Shown: positions 6,190 to 13,687, counted from the first letter of the stretch. The stretch: 15,517 nucleotides of DNA from Lachnospiraceae bacterium (GCA_017561985.1 JAFZAZ010000018.1:1-15517), one strand, 5' to 3'. The notes: generated from the sequence alone by a model not told the origin. Translations and numbers: made by a program.

Positions 6190-6903
6190 ATGAAAAAGAG
6201 TTTTTCGGTATACGTTATTGTTTGGTTGATCGCATTTTGCGTATTCAGTGCGATCAGCTTTATCACACAGGCGGAAGTTCTCGGAAGCAAAGGATTTGAG
6301 ACCTCGTTCTGGATCGGTTACGGGTTTATCCTGATCTCTTTCGTCGGCGTTTTGGTGTGCGCATATCTGGCGTTTAAATCGTCGATAGAGAACAAAGAAC
6401 TCGTCAGCATGTTCTATAAGTTCCCGCTCATTTCCCTGAGCTATTGGGGCTTGATCGCAATGGCGATTGTCGGATCGGTAGTCATGGCAGTTCCGGCGAT
6501 TCCGGATTGGATCGGCGTCATTGTATGTCTTGTGGTGCTTGCAATCACAGCGATCGAGGTGATCAAGGCGTATACGGCGGCAGACTATGTTGCAAATATC
6601 GACAACAAGGTTGCAGCGGCAACGGAGTTTGTTCGGACTATGACGGTCCGCGCCGAGAGCGTTGCGGATATGGCGAAGAGCGAAGCGGTGAAGAACGCGT
6701 GCAAAAAGGTGACGGAAGCTATCCGTTATTCGGACCCGATGAGCAATCAGGGCCTTGCGGATTCCGAGAGCCGTATCTCGCTTGTTTTTGAGCAGCTTTC
6801 CGATGCGGTTTCCCGCGGAGATGATGAGAGAGCATTGGAAACAGCGGAAAATCTGCAGGCGCTGGTTAACGAACGCAATCGTCTTTGCAAGCTCATGAAG
6901 TAA
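6190..6903 (+). CDS. Four-helix membrane protein with cytoplasmic helical tail, unknown function
   Basis: 237 residues. Four hydrophobic helices at about 7-27, 42-64, 80-102 and 106-128 form the N-terminal half. The C-terminal half (130-237) is soluble, charged and strongly helical ('NIDNKVAAATEFVRTMT', then 'DDERALETAENLQALVNERN') and is probably cytoplasmic and coiled-coil-like. I recognise no catalytic motif and no named family. Its position after an SPFH gene and before a zinc-ribbon/TIR membrane protein recalls the YdjH membrane subunit beside YdjI in Bacillus, but that is context and not sequence identity. The start is fixed by GGAGGAG (6174-6180), 9 nt upstream, and the gap to the SPFH stop is only 22 nt, so the genes are co-transcribed. 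Confidence 0.85.
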   Translation: MKKSFSVYVIVWLIAFCVFSAISFITQAEVLGSKGFETSFWIGYGFILISFVGVLVCAYLAFKSSIENKELVSMFYKFPLISLSYWGLIAMAIVGSVVMAVPAIPDWIGVIVCLVVLAITAIEVIKAYTAADYVANIDNKVAAATEFVRTMTVRAESVADMAKSEAVKNACKKVTEAIRYSDPMSNQGLADSESRISLVFEQLSDAVSRGDDERALETAENLQALVNERNRLCKLMK

Positions 6904-6940
6904 TTTGCTTTGAATATAGCACAACCCGGAGGTCAATGCG

Positions 6941-7031
6941 ATGGTGTATCAATGTACTGTTTGCGCAGGCGATGGGTTCGAAGCCGGAGTATTTTACTGC
7001 AATCTGGGTGAAAAATGAGTGGAGCAGATAG
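6941..7031 (+). pseudogene. Decayed remnant of a second zinc-ribbon/TIR gene
   Basis: A GGAGG site (6928-6932) precedes an ATG at 6941 that encodes 'MVYQCTVCAGD', resembling the start of the intact downstream gene ('MATFKCKMCGGN': Cys-x2-Cys-x-Gly). Without any TIR body, and in another frame, 6972-7028 then encodes 'MGSKPEYFTAIWVKNEWSR', which matches the TIR-domain segment 'GTRKEYFNAVWVKNEWSR' of the intact gene (residues 225-242; coding bases near 7712-7765), and ends in TAG (7029-7031). A 14-base run is identical (7005-7018 and 7742-7755), while the rest has diverged. This is what an internally deleted, frame-broken paralogue looks like. The first frame also leaves a 25-codon ORF (6941-7018) that abuts the region of the next gene. 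Confidence 0.7.
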
Positions 7032-7039
7032 GAGCGAGT

Positions 7040-8821
7040 ATGGCAACTTTTAAGTGCAAAATGTGCGGAGGAAACATCGTGTTTACGCCGGGTGCCACGG
7101 TCGGAGTCTGTGAAAACTGTGAGACACGGCAGACGCTTCCGAAATTGGACGATAATCGTCGGGTAAATCTCTACGACAGGGCAAATCATTTTCGGCGAAA
7201 CAATGAGTTCGATAAGGCGAGCGCAATCTATGAGCAGATTCTGAACGAGGACAACACCGACGCTGAGGCGTATTGGTCGCTTGTGTTGTGTCGGTTCGGA
7301 ATCGAGTACGTGGAAGATCCCGCGACTAGAAAACGGATGCCCACGGTCAACCGCACGCAGTTTACGTCAATCTTTGACGATGACAACTATAAGTCCGCGC
7401 TGCAGTATGCAGACGCCTCGCAGCGCGCGCTGTACGTGGAAGAGGCAGCGGTAATCAACGGGATTCAGAAGGAGATTCTTGCAATCTCCGGCAAGGAAGA
7501 GCCTTTCGACGTGTTCATCTGCTACAAGGAGACCGATCCGAACGGAAGACGTACGCCCGACTCCGTGCTGGCAAACGAGTTGTATTATCAGCTGAAGCAG
7601 GAAGGCTTCAAGGTGTTTTTTGCACGTATCACGCTGGAGGACAAGCTTGGTACCGCATACGAGCCGTACATTTTCGCAGCGCTGAACAGCGCCAAAGTAA
7701 TGGTGGTCATCGGCACGCGGAAAGAGTACTTTAACGCTGTTTGGGTGAAAAATGAATGGTCGCGCTACCTTGCGCTCGTCCGAAGCAGCAAGGGAAAGAA
7801 AACGTTAATTCCGGCGTTCAAGGATATGGATCCGTATGATCTTCCGGATGAATTCTCGCACCTCCAGGCGCTTGATATGTCCAAGCTCGGTTTCATGCCG
7901 GATCTTGTTCGAGGAATCAAAAAGCTCACGGCGGCAGCCGAAGCTGTGGGCAGCGCCAAGGCGGTGACGCGCGGAGCGGCGAGCGTTGCAGCGGGGCAGG
8001 ATATAAATACGCTGCTGCGCCGGGCGTATGTTTCGCTGGAGTACGGCGAGTGGGATGAGGCGAACAAAGCTGTCGACAAAGTGCTTGATATAGCGCCTGA
8101 AAATGCACAGGCTTATTTGGCGAAGCTTCTTGCCGAGTTGAAGCTTAAGAAGCCGGAAGAACTGGCAAACTGCGAAATGGCATTTGACAGGAACAGCAGC
8201 TATCAAAGGGCGATTCGTTTCGGAGACGCGGCGTTTGTAAACGCTTTGAACAGCTACCGGGATACTGCGGACAAAAAGATCGAGTGGAACCGCAAGAAAA
8301 AGATATACACGGAAGCTATCGCATTCAGTAAGAAAATTGCGACTACCGAAGATGCACGAAAAGCTTTGCAAATGTTTGAGAGCGTTGCCGGATTCCAGAA
8401 GGCGGATGAGTGCATTGAGTGGTGTCGTTCCGTGGTGGTGAAATGTGAGAAGCTCGACGAGAAGTATCATTCCGCTCAGGATTTTGAAAGGCAGGGAATG
8501 AATTTCTTTGAAAAATATCAGCACCAGAAAATTGAGATCAGCGACACAGACGAAGCGCTTCGGGAGATGGATGCGGCAATCGAGCAATACGGAAGCCTGA
8601 AAGGTTGGAGAGAGTCTGTACAGCTCAAAATTGCGCTTCAAAACAGACGAAACGATGTCGTAAATATTCGTAACGCTTTAAAAGTGACAAAGAGAAAACG
8701 CAAGAGAAGAATTATCGGAATTGTGATTTGTGTTGTTTCCCTGCTGCTTTTGCAGATGACAGGCTATGCTACGTTGATTACGTTGCTGATCGGACTCGCG
8801 CTGATGTGGAACACCCGATAG
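7040..8821 (+). CDS. Zinc-ribbon / TIR / TPR-like protein with C-terminal membrane anchor
   Basis: 593 residues. Zinc ribbon with Cys6, Cys9, Cys24 and Cys27. A TPR-like helical pair ('RANHFRRNNEFDKASAIYEQ') lies near 47-80. A TIR domain spans about 155-290, starting 'PFDVFICYKE'. Glu208 in 'GTAYEPYIFAAL' stands where NAD-cleaving TIR domains (such as SARM1 Glu642) carry the catalytic Glu. 'WVKNEWSRYL' is the conserved late TIR segment. A TPR-like region follows at 325-365, then helical stretches and a Lys/Arg-rich KRKRKRR (551-557) before two hydrophobic segments (about 558-572 and 576-590), so the protein faces the cytoplasm. ATG 7040 is chosen because GGAG (7031-7034) is 5 nt upstream; a GTG at 7019 is an alternative giving 7 more residues. 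NADase or signalling activity and a defence role are inferred, not shown. Confidence 0.88.
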   Translation: MATFKCKMCGGNIVFTPGATVGVCENCETRQTLPKLDDNRRVNLYDRANHFRRNNEFDKASAIYEQILNEDNTDAEAYWSLVLCRFGIEYVEDPATRKRMPTVNRTQFTSIFDDDNYKSALQYADASQRALYVEEAAVINGIQKEILAISGKEEPFDVFICYKETDPNGRRTPDSVLANELYYQLKQEGFKVFFARITLEDKLGTAYEPYIFAALNSAKVMVVIGTRKEYFNAVWVKNEWSRYLALVRSSKGKKTLIPAFKDMDPYDLPDEFSHLQALDMSKLGFMPDLVRGIKKLTAAAEAVGSAKAVTRGAASVAAGQDINTLLRRAYVSLEYGEWDEANKAVDKVLDIAPENAQAYLAKLLAELKLKKPEELANCEMAFDRNSSYQRAIRFGDAAFVNALNSYRDTADKKIEWNRKKKIYTEAIAFSKKIATTEDARKALQMFESVAGFQKADECIEWCRSVVVKCEKLDEKYHSAQDFERQGMNFFEKYQHQKIEISDTDEALREMDAAIEQYGSLKGWRESVQLKIALQNRRNDVVNIRNALKVTKRKRKRRIIGIVICVVSLLLLQMTGYATLITLLIGLALMWNTR

Positions 8822-8838
8822 GCAGGTTGTAAGAGGAT

Positions 8839-8875
8839 GGCGGCTCTTTCGCTATACGGCGGGAGCCGCCTTTTT
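8839..8875 (+). terminator. Intrinsic terminator of the SPFH/TIR operon
   Basis: GGCGGCTC (8839-8846) pairs with GAGCCGCC (8863-8870), followed by TTTTT (8871-8875). It lies 18 nt after the TIR gene stop and separates that operon from the LRR gene. The remaining gap 8876-9014 holds no confident promoter or gene. Confidence 0.92.
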
Positions 8876-9014
8876 GCGCTCATCCTTCATTTTGCGAGCA
8901 GACACCCCACCCTTTTTCGGTAAACTGTTATTGATTGCCATAAATTTCGGCGGTTGTGTCGTTTCAGTTGTAAAGGCACGCGGGGAGCGGCCGTTGTTTA
9001 AGGGGGACAGAAGG

Positions 9015-11813
9015 ATGAAAGAGAACGAAGCAGCTCGTGGAGGAGAGACGCGGCAGGGCCGCGGAACAGCTCGGAAAATGAGCTTTGCAAAGAGGCTGAC
9101 GGCGGTTGTGCTGGCAGTTTTGCTGGCGTTTGCCGGGATCGGCGGAGCGGCTGCGAGGGATGAGGAAAATCCGTTCGCGGACGTGGCGCTGACGGAGGAG
9201 GAATTGGCCAATATCCGGAAGGATGCGATGAAGATCGCGGACCTGATCCGCGCTGTGGAGGAAGTGAGAAAGGACTCGCAGTTCGAGCTGGCGGCAGGAG
9301 ACACATTTGACATTCAAACGACCGGCGAGATACTGGCGATCACGTATTGGCCGCAGGGCTGGAACGAATCGGCGACCGCGAGGGACCGGCTGACACGGCA
9401 CAGAATGGGGATCGTGCAGAGGATTGCGGCGCTGACGGGCGAAGAGCAGGCGGGAGAGTTGAATCCCGAGATCTATATGAAGCTGCGCTCGGAGATGTTT
9501 ACGAAGATTTACGGTAATATCACAGGCAGGGTCATGTCAAACGGGCTGATCGCGTGGAGCCTTGGCTTTGAATTTGATGAGATGCTGCGGATTCCTGCTG
9601 TGGCGGAGGCCTGCGGATGTCTCATGGTCACGGAGGGAGTGTGCGGCTGCGGCGCCGGGTGGAAGCTTGACGGCACGACGCTCACGGTGAGCGGTGACGG
9701 CTGCGGCGTGATGGAGGAATTTTACCGGTTGTTCCCGGCGCAGAGGGAAGCGGTCACGCATGTCGTTATCGAACCGGGCATTGTATCAGTCAAAAACGGC
9801 GGCCTGCCGGGCTTGTTTCAGGGTTTTTCGAGGGTGACGGAGATCATTTTCCCCGAGGGAATAAAGGAGTTCGACGGGGCGTTCATCTCCTCGTGCGGTG
9901 CGCTGACGAAGCTGGTGATTCCCGCGAGCGCGCTGCATCTTGATCTTAGCGTTTCGGATTGCGCGAAGCTTCGTGCAATTGAGGTTGCGGAGGGCAACCC
10001 GGCGTTCAAGACCGTTGACGGGTCGGTATACACGAAGGACGGTGCGGCGCTTGTGATTGCTGCGCCCGGGCTTTCTTCGGTGCGCGTGGCGGACGGGACA
10101 AAACTCATCGGACGCTATGCTTTTAGCGGGCACCTTGAGCTTACGTTCGTGACGCTTCCGGAGGGGCTGCAGGCGATCGGCCAGTACGCATTTTCCGGCT
10201 GCGAGAGACTTGCGCAGATCGCGATCCCGGATTCGGTAACCCATATCGGATCGATGGCGTTCAACAGGTGCATGTCGCTTTCGGAAGTGACGATCGGCGC
10301 GAATGTGACTGAGATCGGCGCCTATGCGTTTCTGCAGTGCAATTCGATCCGCGAGCTTGTGTTCCGCGGCAAGGCGCCGGCTTTCGGGTCATATGCATTT
10401 TCCGCGGAGGTCCTCGAAAAGATCGTCACGCCCGAGGGCGATGAGACGTGGAATGAGGACACGCTTTCACTGATAAAAGAAGGAAAAGAGACAGTTGGCG
10501 CACGAACGGATGGCGAGGATCTCGCCGCCGTTCGCAAAGATATCGCGACGATCCGAAAGCTGATCGATGCGGCAAATGAGTGCCTGACCGACGCACAGAA
10601 GAAGGGCACGCCGTTCGTTGCGGGGGACACGATCACCATGAAGACGACGTATTCGGGAGACCTTTGGGTTTCCGTGGACGCCTGCGGCGGAGGCAAGAAG
10701 AATGCCGGGCTTCTGATCGATGCAGTCGGGCTTTCGAAGGGGCCGGCCGGGCTTGCCTCGAAGTTCCTTTGGAAGGTGACGGATAAGCTCGTGACGGGCA
10801 CTGTCACGGAGGATGGTTTTATCTCATGGGATCTGAGCAGCACGCTTGAAAGACGAGTGGCGAACGATGCGCTCATGAAGGAGTTCGAGGAGGTGCTCCC
10901 GATGAGCGGAGCATGCGGAGAGCGCGCAAAATGGGAGTTCGACGGGACGACGCTCGTGATCTCCGGAACCGGGTACTTCAATCCGAAAGTAAACATCCCC
11001 TCGGTCGTTCGGAAGAACGCGGAGCGGGTCGTCCTCTCGGAGGGTCTCGAGGGATCGATGTCGAAGGATCTCGTGTTCGACGGCGGCAAGGACGCAGGCA
11101 AAGACTGGACAGCGTTCTGCGGATTCGAGAAGATCACCGAGATCACGCTTCCGCACAGCATGACAAGCGGACGCCTGTTGCTTATGGACTGTCCGGTGCT
11201 TCGGAAGATCACGATCGCGAAGGAGACGACCCGGTTTGAGATCGCGGCTTCGGGAACCCCGCTTTCGGAGATTGTCGTCGAGGAGGGCAACCCGTCGTTC
11301 CGAAGCATCGACGGCAATCTGTTCACCGCGGACGGAAAATGTCTCCTGTATTGCGTGCCGGAGACGACGACGTACCGTGTGCCGGACGGCGTGGAACAGA
11401 TCGGCAGCTATGCATTTGACGACGCGGACAAGCTCACATCGATAACGCTTCCGAAGAGCGTGAACGCGCTTCTCTACATGGCATTTTCCGGGGCGGACGC
11501 GCTCCGCACCGTGCGGTTTGAGGGGTCATTTCCCGGTTATGTCGAATTTGCATTTTACGGAGAAACTACGAAAATCTACTACCCGAAGAAGGACAAGACG
11601 TGGACGAAATCCGCGCTGCAGAGTCTGCGGTGCGAGAACTCCAACGTGACCTGGAACGAGCCGTTTGATCCGTTTTTTTGGATCATCGTCGGCGCTGCAG
11701 CCGCTGTGATTGCCGCTTCGATCGCCGCAGCGGTTGTGATTGTGCGAAAACGCAGGAAAACAGCGGTTTCGGACGACGAGAACACTTGCGAATCCGGACA
11801 GGATTCGGTATAA
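9015..11813 (+). CDS. BspA-like leucine-rich-repeat surface protein, internally duplicated
   Basis: 932 residues from ATG 9015, which has AGGGGG (9001-9006) 8 nt upstream. ATG 9078 is a less well supported alternative that would give a shorter signal peptide. A basic n-region and hydrophobic core at about 26-47 form a signal peptide; near the C-terminus a helix (about 888-910) and RKRRK anchor the protein in the membrane, with a short acidic tail inside. The outer part holds LRR_5/BspA repeats ('IGRYAFSG', 'IGSMAFNRC', 'IGAYAFLQC', 'IGSYAFDD'). It is built of two related halves: about 60-482 and 501-870 each have a helical start ('LANIRKDAMKIADLIRA' and 'LAAVRKDIATIRKLIDA'), a 'GRVMSNGLIAWSL' or 'GTVTEDGFISWDL' segment, a 'WKLDGTTLTVSGDG' or 'WEFDGTTLVISGTG' segment, then LRRs. 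BspA-type proteins are often adhesins; the ligand is unknown. Confidence 0.9.
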   Translation: MKENEAARGGETRQGRGTARKMSFAKRLTAVVLAVLLAFAGIGGAAARDEENPFADVALTEEELANIRKDAMKIADLIRAVEEVRKDSQFELAAGDTFDIQTTGEILAITYWPQGWNESATARDRLTRHRMGIVQRIAALTGEEQAGELNPEIYMKLRSEMFTKIYGNITGRVMSNGLIAWSLGFEFDEMLRIPAVAEACGCLMVTEGVCGCGAGWKLDGTTLTVSGDGCGVMEEFYRLFPAQREAVTHVVIEPGIVSVKNGGLPGLFQGFSRVTEIIFPEGIKEFDGAFISSCGALTKLVIPASALHLDLSVSDCAKLRAIEVAEGNPAFKTVDGSVYTKDGAALVIAAPGLSSVRVADGTKLIGRYAFSGHLELTFVTLPEGLQAIGQYAFSGCERLAQIAIPDSVTHIGSMAFNRCMSLSEVTIGANVTEIGAYAFLQCNSIRELVFRGKAPAFGSYAFSAEVLEKIVTPEGDETWNEDTLSLIKEGKETVGARTDGEDLAAVRKDIATIRKLIDAANECLTDAQKKGTPFVAGDTITMKTTYSGDLWVSVDACGGGKKNAGLLIDAVGLSKGPAGLASKFLWKVTDKLVTGTVTEDGFISWDLSSTLERRVANDALMKEFEEVLPMSGACGERAKWEFDGTTLVISGTGYFNPKVNIPSVVRKNAERVVLSEGLEGSMSKDLVFDGGKDAGKDWTAFCGFEKITEITLPHSMTSGRLLLMDCPVLRKITIAKETTRFEIAASGTPLSEIVVEEGNPSFRSIDGNLFTADGKCLLYCVPETTTYRVPDGVEQIGSYAFDDADKLTSITLPKSVNALLYMAFSGADALRTVRFEGSFPGYVEFAFYGETTKIYYPKKDKTWTKSALQSLRCENSNVTWNEPFDPFFWIIVGAAAAVIAASIAAAVVIVRKRRKTAVSDDENTCESGQDSV

Positions 11814-11814
11814 T
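11786..11814 (+). promoter_or_regulatory. Promoter of metF, overlapping the LRR gene stop
   Basis: TTGCGA (11786-11791) and TATAAT (11809-11814) are separated by 17 nt. The -10 box contains the TAA stop (11811-11813) of the LRR gene. No terminator is seen between the two genes, so some read-through from the LRR gene is also possible. Confidence 0.8.
11789..11807. promoter_or_regulatory. Inverted repeat in the metF promoter spacer, candidate operator
   Basis: CGAATCC (11789-11795) and GGATTCG (11801-11807) are perfect 7-bp arms around a 5-nt centre, sitting between the -35 and -10 boxes. This is a typical repressor-site position. The same bases encode the last codons of the LRR gene, so coding constraint is an alternative cause. 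A GCGGCG/CGCCGC hairpin (11825-11830 with 11850-11855) follows in the metF leader. Confidence 0.45.
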
Positions 11815-11871
11815 GTCGGTATGTGCGGCGACCGGGGTTTTTTAAGATGCGCCGCCGCAAGGGAGAACCGC

Positions 11872-12762
11872 ATGAAACTGTCGGAAATCATGAAACACGG
11901 GCGGACAGCTTTCACGTTTGAAATCTTTCCGCCGAAGAAGGACATGCCGATCGAGACGATCTACAAGACGCTCGACGGTCTACAGGGTCTGCGCCCGGAT
12001 TTTATCAGCGTGACATACGGCGCGGGCGGAAGCGCGGCGGACACGAAGACTGCGGACATCGCCGAGATCATCAAGAAAAAGTACGGGATCGAGTCGGCGG
12101 TGCATTTGACGTGCCTGTACAACTCGAAGGAGGATATCGACCGCATCTGCGAACAGCTTCGCGAGCGCGGGATCGAGAATATCCTGGCGCTTCGGGGCGA
12201 CCGCAATCCGAACGCGGAGCGAGAGATTCAGACCGATTTCCGGCATGCGTCGGACCTGATCGCTTATCTGAAGACAAAAGGCAATTTCCATATCATGGGC
12301 GCGTGCTACCCGGAGGGACACATGGAGGCGTCGTCGCTCGAGGCGGACATAGCAAACCTTAAGAAGAAGGTGGACGCGGGCGCGGATCACCTGCTCTCGC
12401 AGCTTTTCTTTGACAACGATGTGTTCTTTGCGTTCCGCGACAAGGCGCGCGACGCCGGCATTGACGTGCCGATCGAGGCGGGAATCATGCCCTGCACGAG
12501 CAAGGCGTCGATCGAGCGAATGGTAACGATGTGCGGCGCGAGTATCCCCGCGAAGTTCGCGCGGATGATGGCCCGCTACGAGGCATATCCGGACGCTGTC
12601 CGCGAGGGCGGAATCGCGTATGCGATCGACCAGATCGTGGACCTCGTATCGCGCGGCGTGGACGGAATCCACCTCTACACAATGAACAACCCCTACGTCG
12701 CCAAACGCATCACCGATGCGGTGGCGCCGATGATCAACCCGGGACTGATCCGGGAGGTCTGA
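11872..12762 (+). CDS. metF: Methylenetetrahydrofolate reductase
   Basis: 296 residues, normal length for bacterial MetF. It reduces 5,10-methylene-THF to 5-methyl-THF with FAD in the cytoplasm, supplying the methyl donor for MetH. Family marks: 'FEIFPPK' with Glu17 at the position of the catalytic acid in 'FE[FI]FPP', 'SVTYGAGGS' (46-54), 'ILALRGD' (104-110), 'SQLFFD' (176-181) and 'AGIMPCTS' (203-210). The start has GGGAG (11861-11865) 6 nt upstream; the frame extends upstream to 11740, but that part is the LRR gene end and promoter. It is followed by the MetH reactivation gene and metH, forming a functional methionine-synthesis cluster, perhaps one transcript with an internal hairpin near 12812. 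Its own promoter overlaps the end of the LRR gene. Confidence 0.96.
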   Translation: MKLSEIMKHGRTAFTFEIFPPKKDMPIETIYKTLDGLQGLRPDFISVTYGAGGSAADTKTADIAEIIKKKYGIESAVHLTCLYNSKEDIDRICEQLRERGIENILALRGDRNPNAEREIQTDFRHASDLIAYLKTKGNFHIMGACYPEGHMEASSLEADIANLKKKVDAGADHLLSQLFFDNDVFFAFRDKARDAGIDVPIEAGIMPCTSKASIERMVTMCGASIPAKFARMMARYEAYPDAVREGGIAYAIDQIVDLVSRGVDGIHLYTMNNPYVAKRITDAVAPMINPGLIREV

Positions 12763-12811
12763 GCGCGGAGGTAAGGCTTGTATACGAAAAATGAATAGTG
12801 CTGTCACGGGC

Positions 12812-12835
12812 GGGCATCGGTTTCGGTGCCCTTAT
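12812..12835 (+). terminator. Hairpin between metF and the MetH reactivation gene (weak terminator)
   Basis: GGGCATCG (12812-12819) and CGGTGCCC (12824-12831) form 8 pairs with one G-T wobble and a GTTT loop, followed by TTATT. The T-run is short, so termination would be partial. It may reduce expression of the downstream genes relative to metF, or mark a leader structure. Confidence 0.45.
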
Positions 12836-12881
12836 TCGAGTTTACGGAGATTTTGCGAAAGACAGAGAAACGGAGTGTTTG

Positions 12882-13625
12882 ATGGTTGAGTTAAAACCGA
12901 TCCGGATGGATGAGGCGGCGCGGTACCTGGGGTACGGGGACACGACGCCGGACGAGACGATCCTTGCGCTGATGCGCGAGTGCGAAGGGCCGCTCATGGA
13001 GGCGTGTCATCCCGCGTACAGCGTAGGCGTGTTCGACATGGAGTGCTGCGGCGAGGCCGAGGTGCGCCTTGCGGAGTGCGCGCTCACGCTGACGGGCAGG
13101 GACATCGTCAAACATCTCGTCGGATGCACGAAGGTTGTGCTGATGGCCGCGACGCTCGGCAGCGGCGTGGATGCGCTGATGCGGCGGCTGCAGCGGACGA
13201 ACATGCCCAAGGCGCTGCTCACGGACGCGATGGCGGGGGCTGCGATCGAGCAGATCTGCGACGACATCCAGACGGAGCTGCAGGGCAAATTCCCGCTCTT
13301 CCGGCAGACCTGGCGCTTCTCGCCCGGGTACGGCGACCTTCCGCTCGCGCTTCAGGACGAGCTTCTCTCTGCGGTCGAGGCGGGAAAGCGGATCGGTGTC
13401 GCGACTACGGACAGCCACATGCTGACGCCGCTCAAATCCGTGACGGCGATCATCGGACTGCAGGACATGACGAAGGAGCTTCGCAAGGTTTCCTCGGAGG
13501 ACGGAGACGCGCTCTCCGCACCGGTCGGAGCCTGCGCGGCGGGTGCGTGCGCAGGGTGCGCGTACCACGACAGCTGCCTCTCGAGGCAGGACAGGACAGA
13601 AGGAGAAACGCCCGACGCGGAGTGA
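12882..13625 (+). CDS. Stand-alone methionine synthase reactivation (AdoMet-binding) protein
   Basis: 247 residues. It matches the B12-dependent methionine synthase activation domain, with 'WRFSPGYGDLPLALQDEL' (about 144-161) as the AdoMet-binding signature and 'MLTPLKSVTAIIGLQ' (180-194). In E. coli this domain is the C-terminal part of MetH; in many Clostridia it is a separate protein. Its role is reductive re-methylation of cob(II)alamin on MetH with AdoMet. The C-terminus has a Cys cluster (Cys218, 223, 226 and 232: C-x4-C-x2-C-x5-C) absent from E. coli MetH; it could bind a metal or Fe-S cluster, but that is inference. Start: CGGAG (12871-12875) 6 nt upstream; the frame opens at 12798, but that part contains the hairpin. 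metH follows 62 nt downstream. Confidence 0.92.
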   Translation: MVELKPIRMDEAARYLGYGDTTPDETILALMRECEGPLMEACHPAYSVGVFDMECCGEAEVRLAECALTLTGRDIVKHLVGCTKVVLMAATLGSGVDALMRRLQRTNMPKALLTDAMAGAAIEQICDDIQTELQGKFPLFRQTWRFSPGYGDLPLALQDELLSAVEAGKRIGVATTDSHMLTPLKSVTAIIGLQDMTKELRKVSSEDGDALSAPVGACAAGACAGCAYHDSCLSRQDRTEGETPDAE

Positions 13626-13634
13626 GCATTTTCC

Positions 13635-13676
13635 GGGTGAGCGGGTGAGCATCAGACAGGGCCGCGGCGTGCGGCC
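13635..13676 (+). repeat. Tandem 8-mer and hairpin ahead of the metH ribosome binding site
   Basis: GGGTGAGC is repeated directly (13635-13642 and 13643-13650). GGCCGC (13660-13665) and GCGGCC (13671-13676) then form a 6-bp GC hairpin that ends exactly where the GGGAGGA ribosome binding site (13677-13683) begins. The hairpin could tune ribosome access; no known regulatory class is recognised. Confidence 0.4.
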
Positions 13677-13687
13677 GGGAGGATTTC

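Noticed and set aside
12791..12889. 32-codon ORF between metF and the reactivation gene
   Set aside because: It spans the hairpin, overlaps the next gene's start, and the encoded peptide has no recognisable features.
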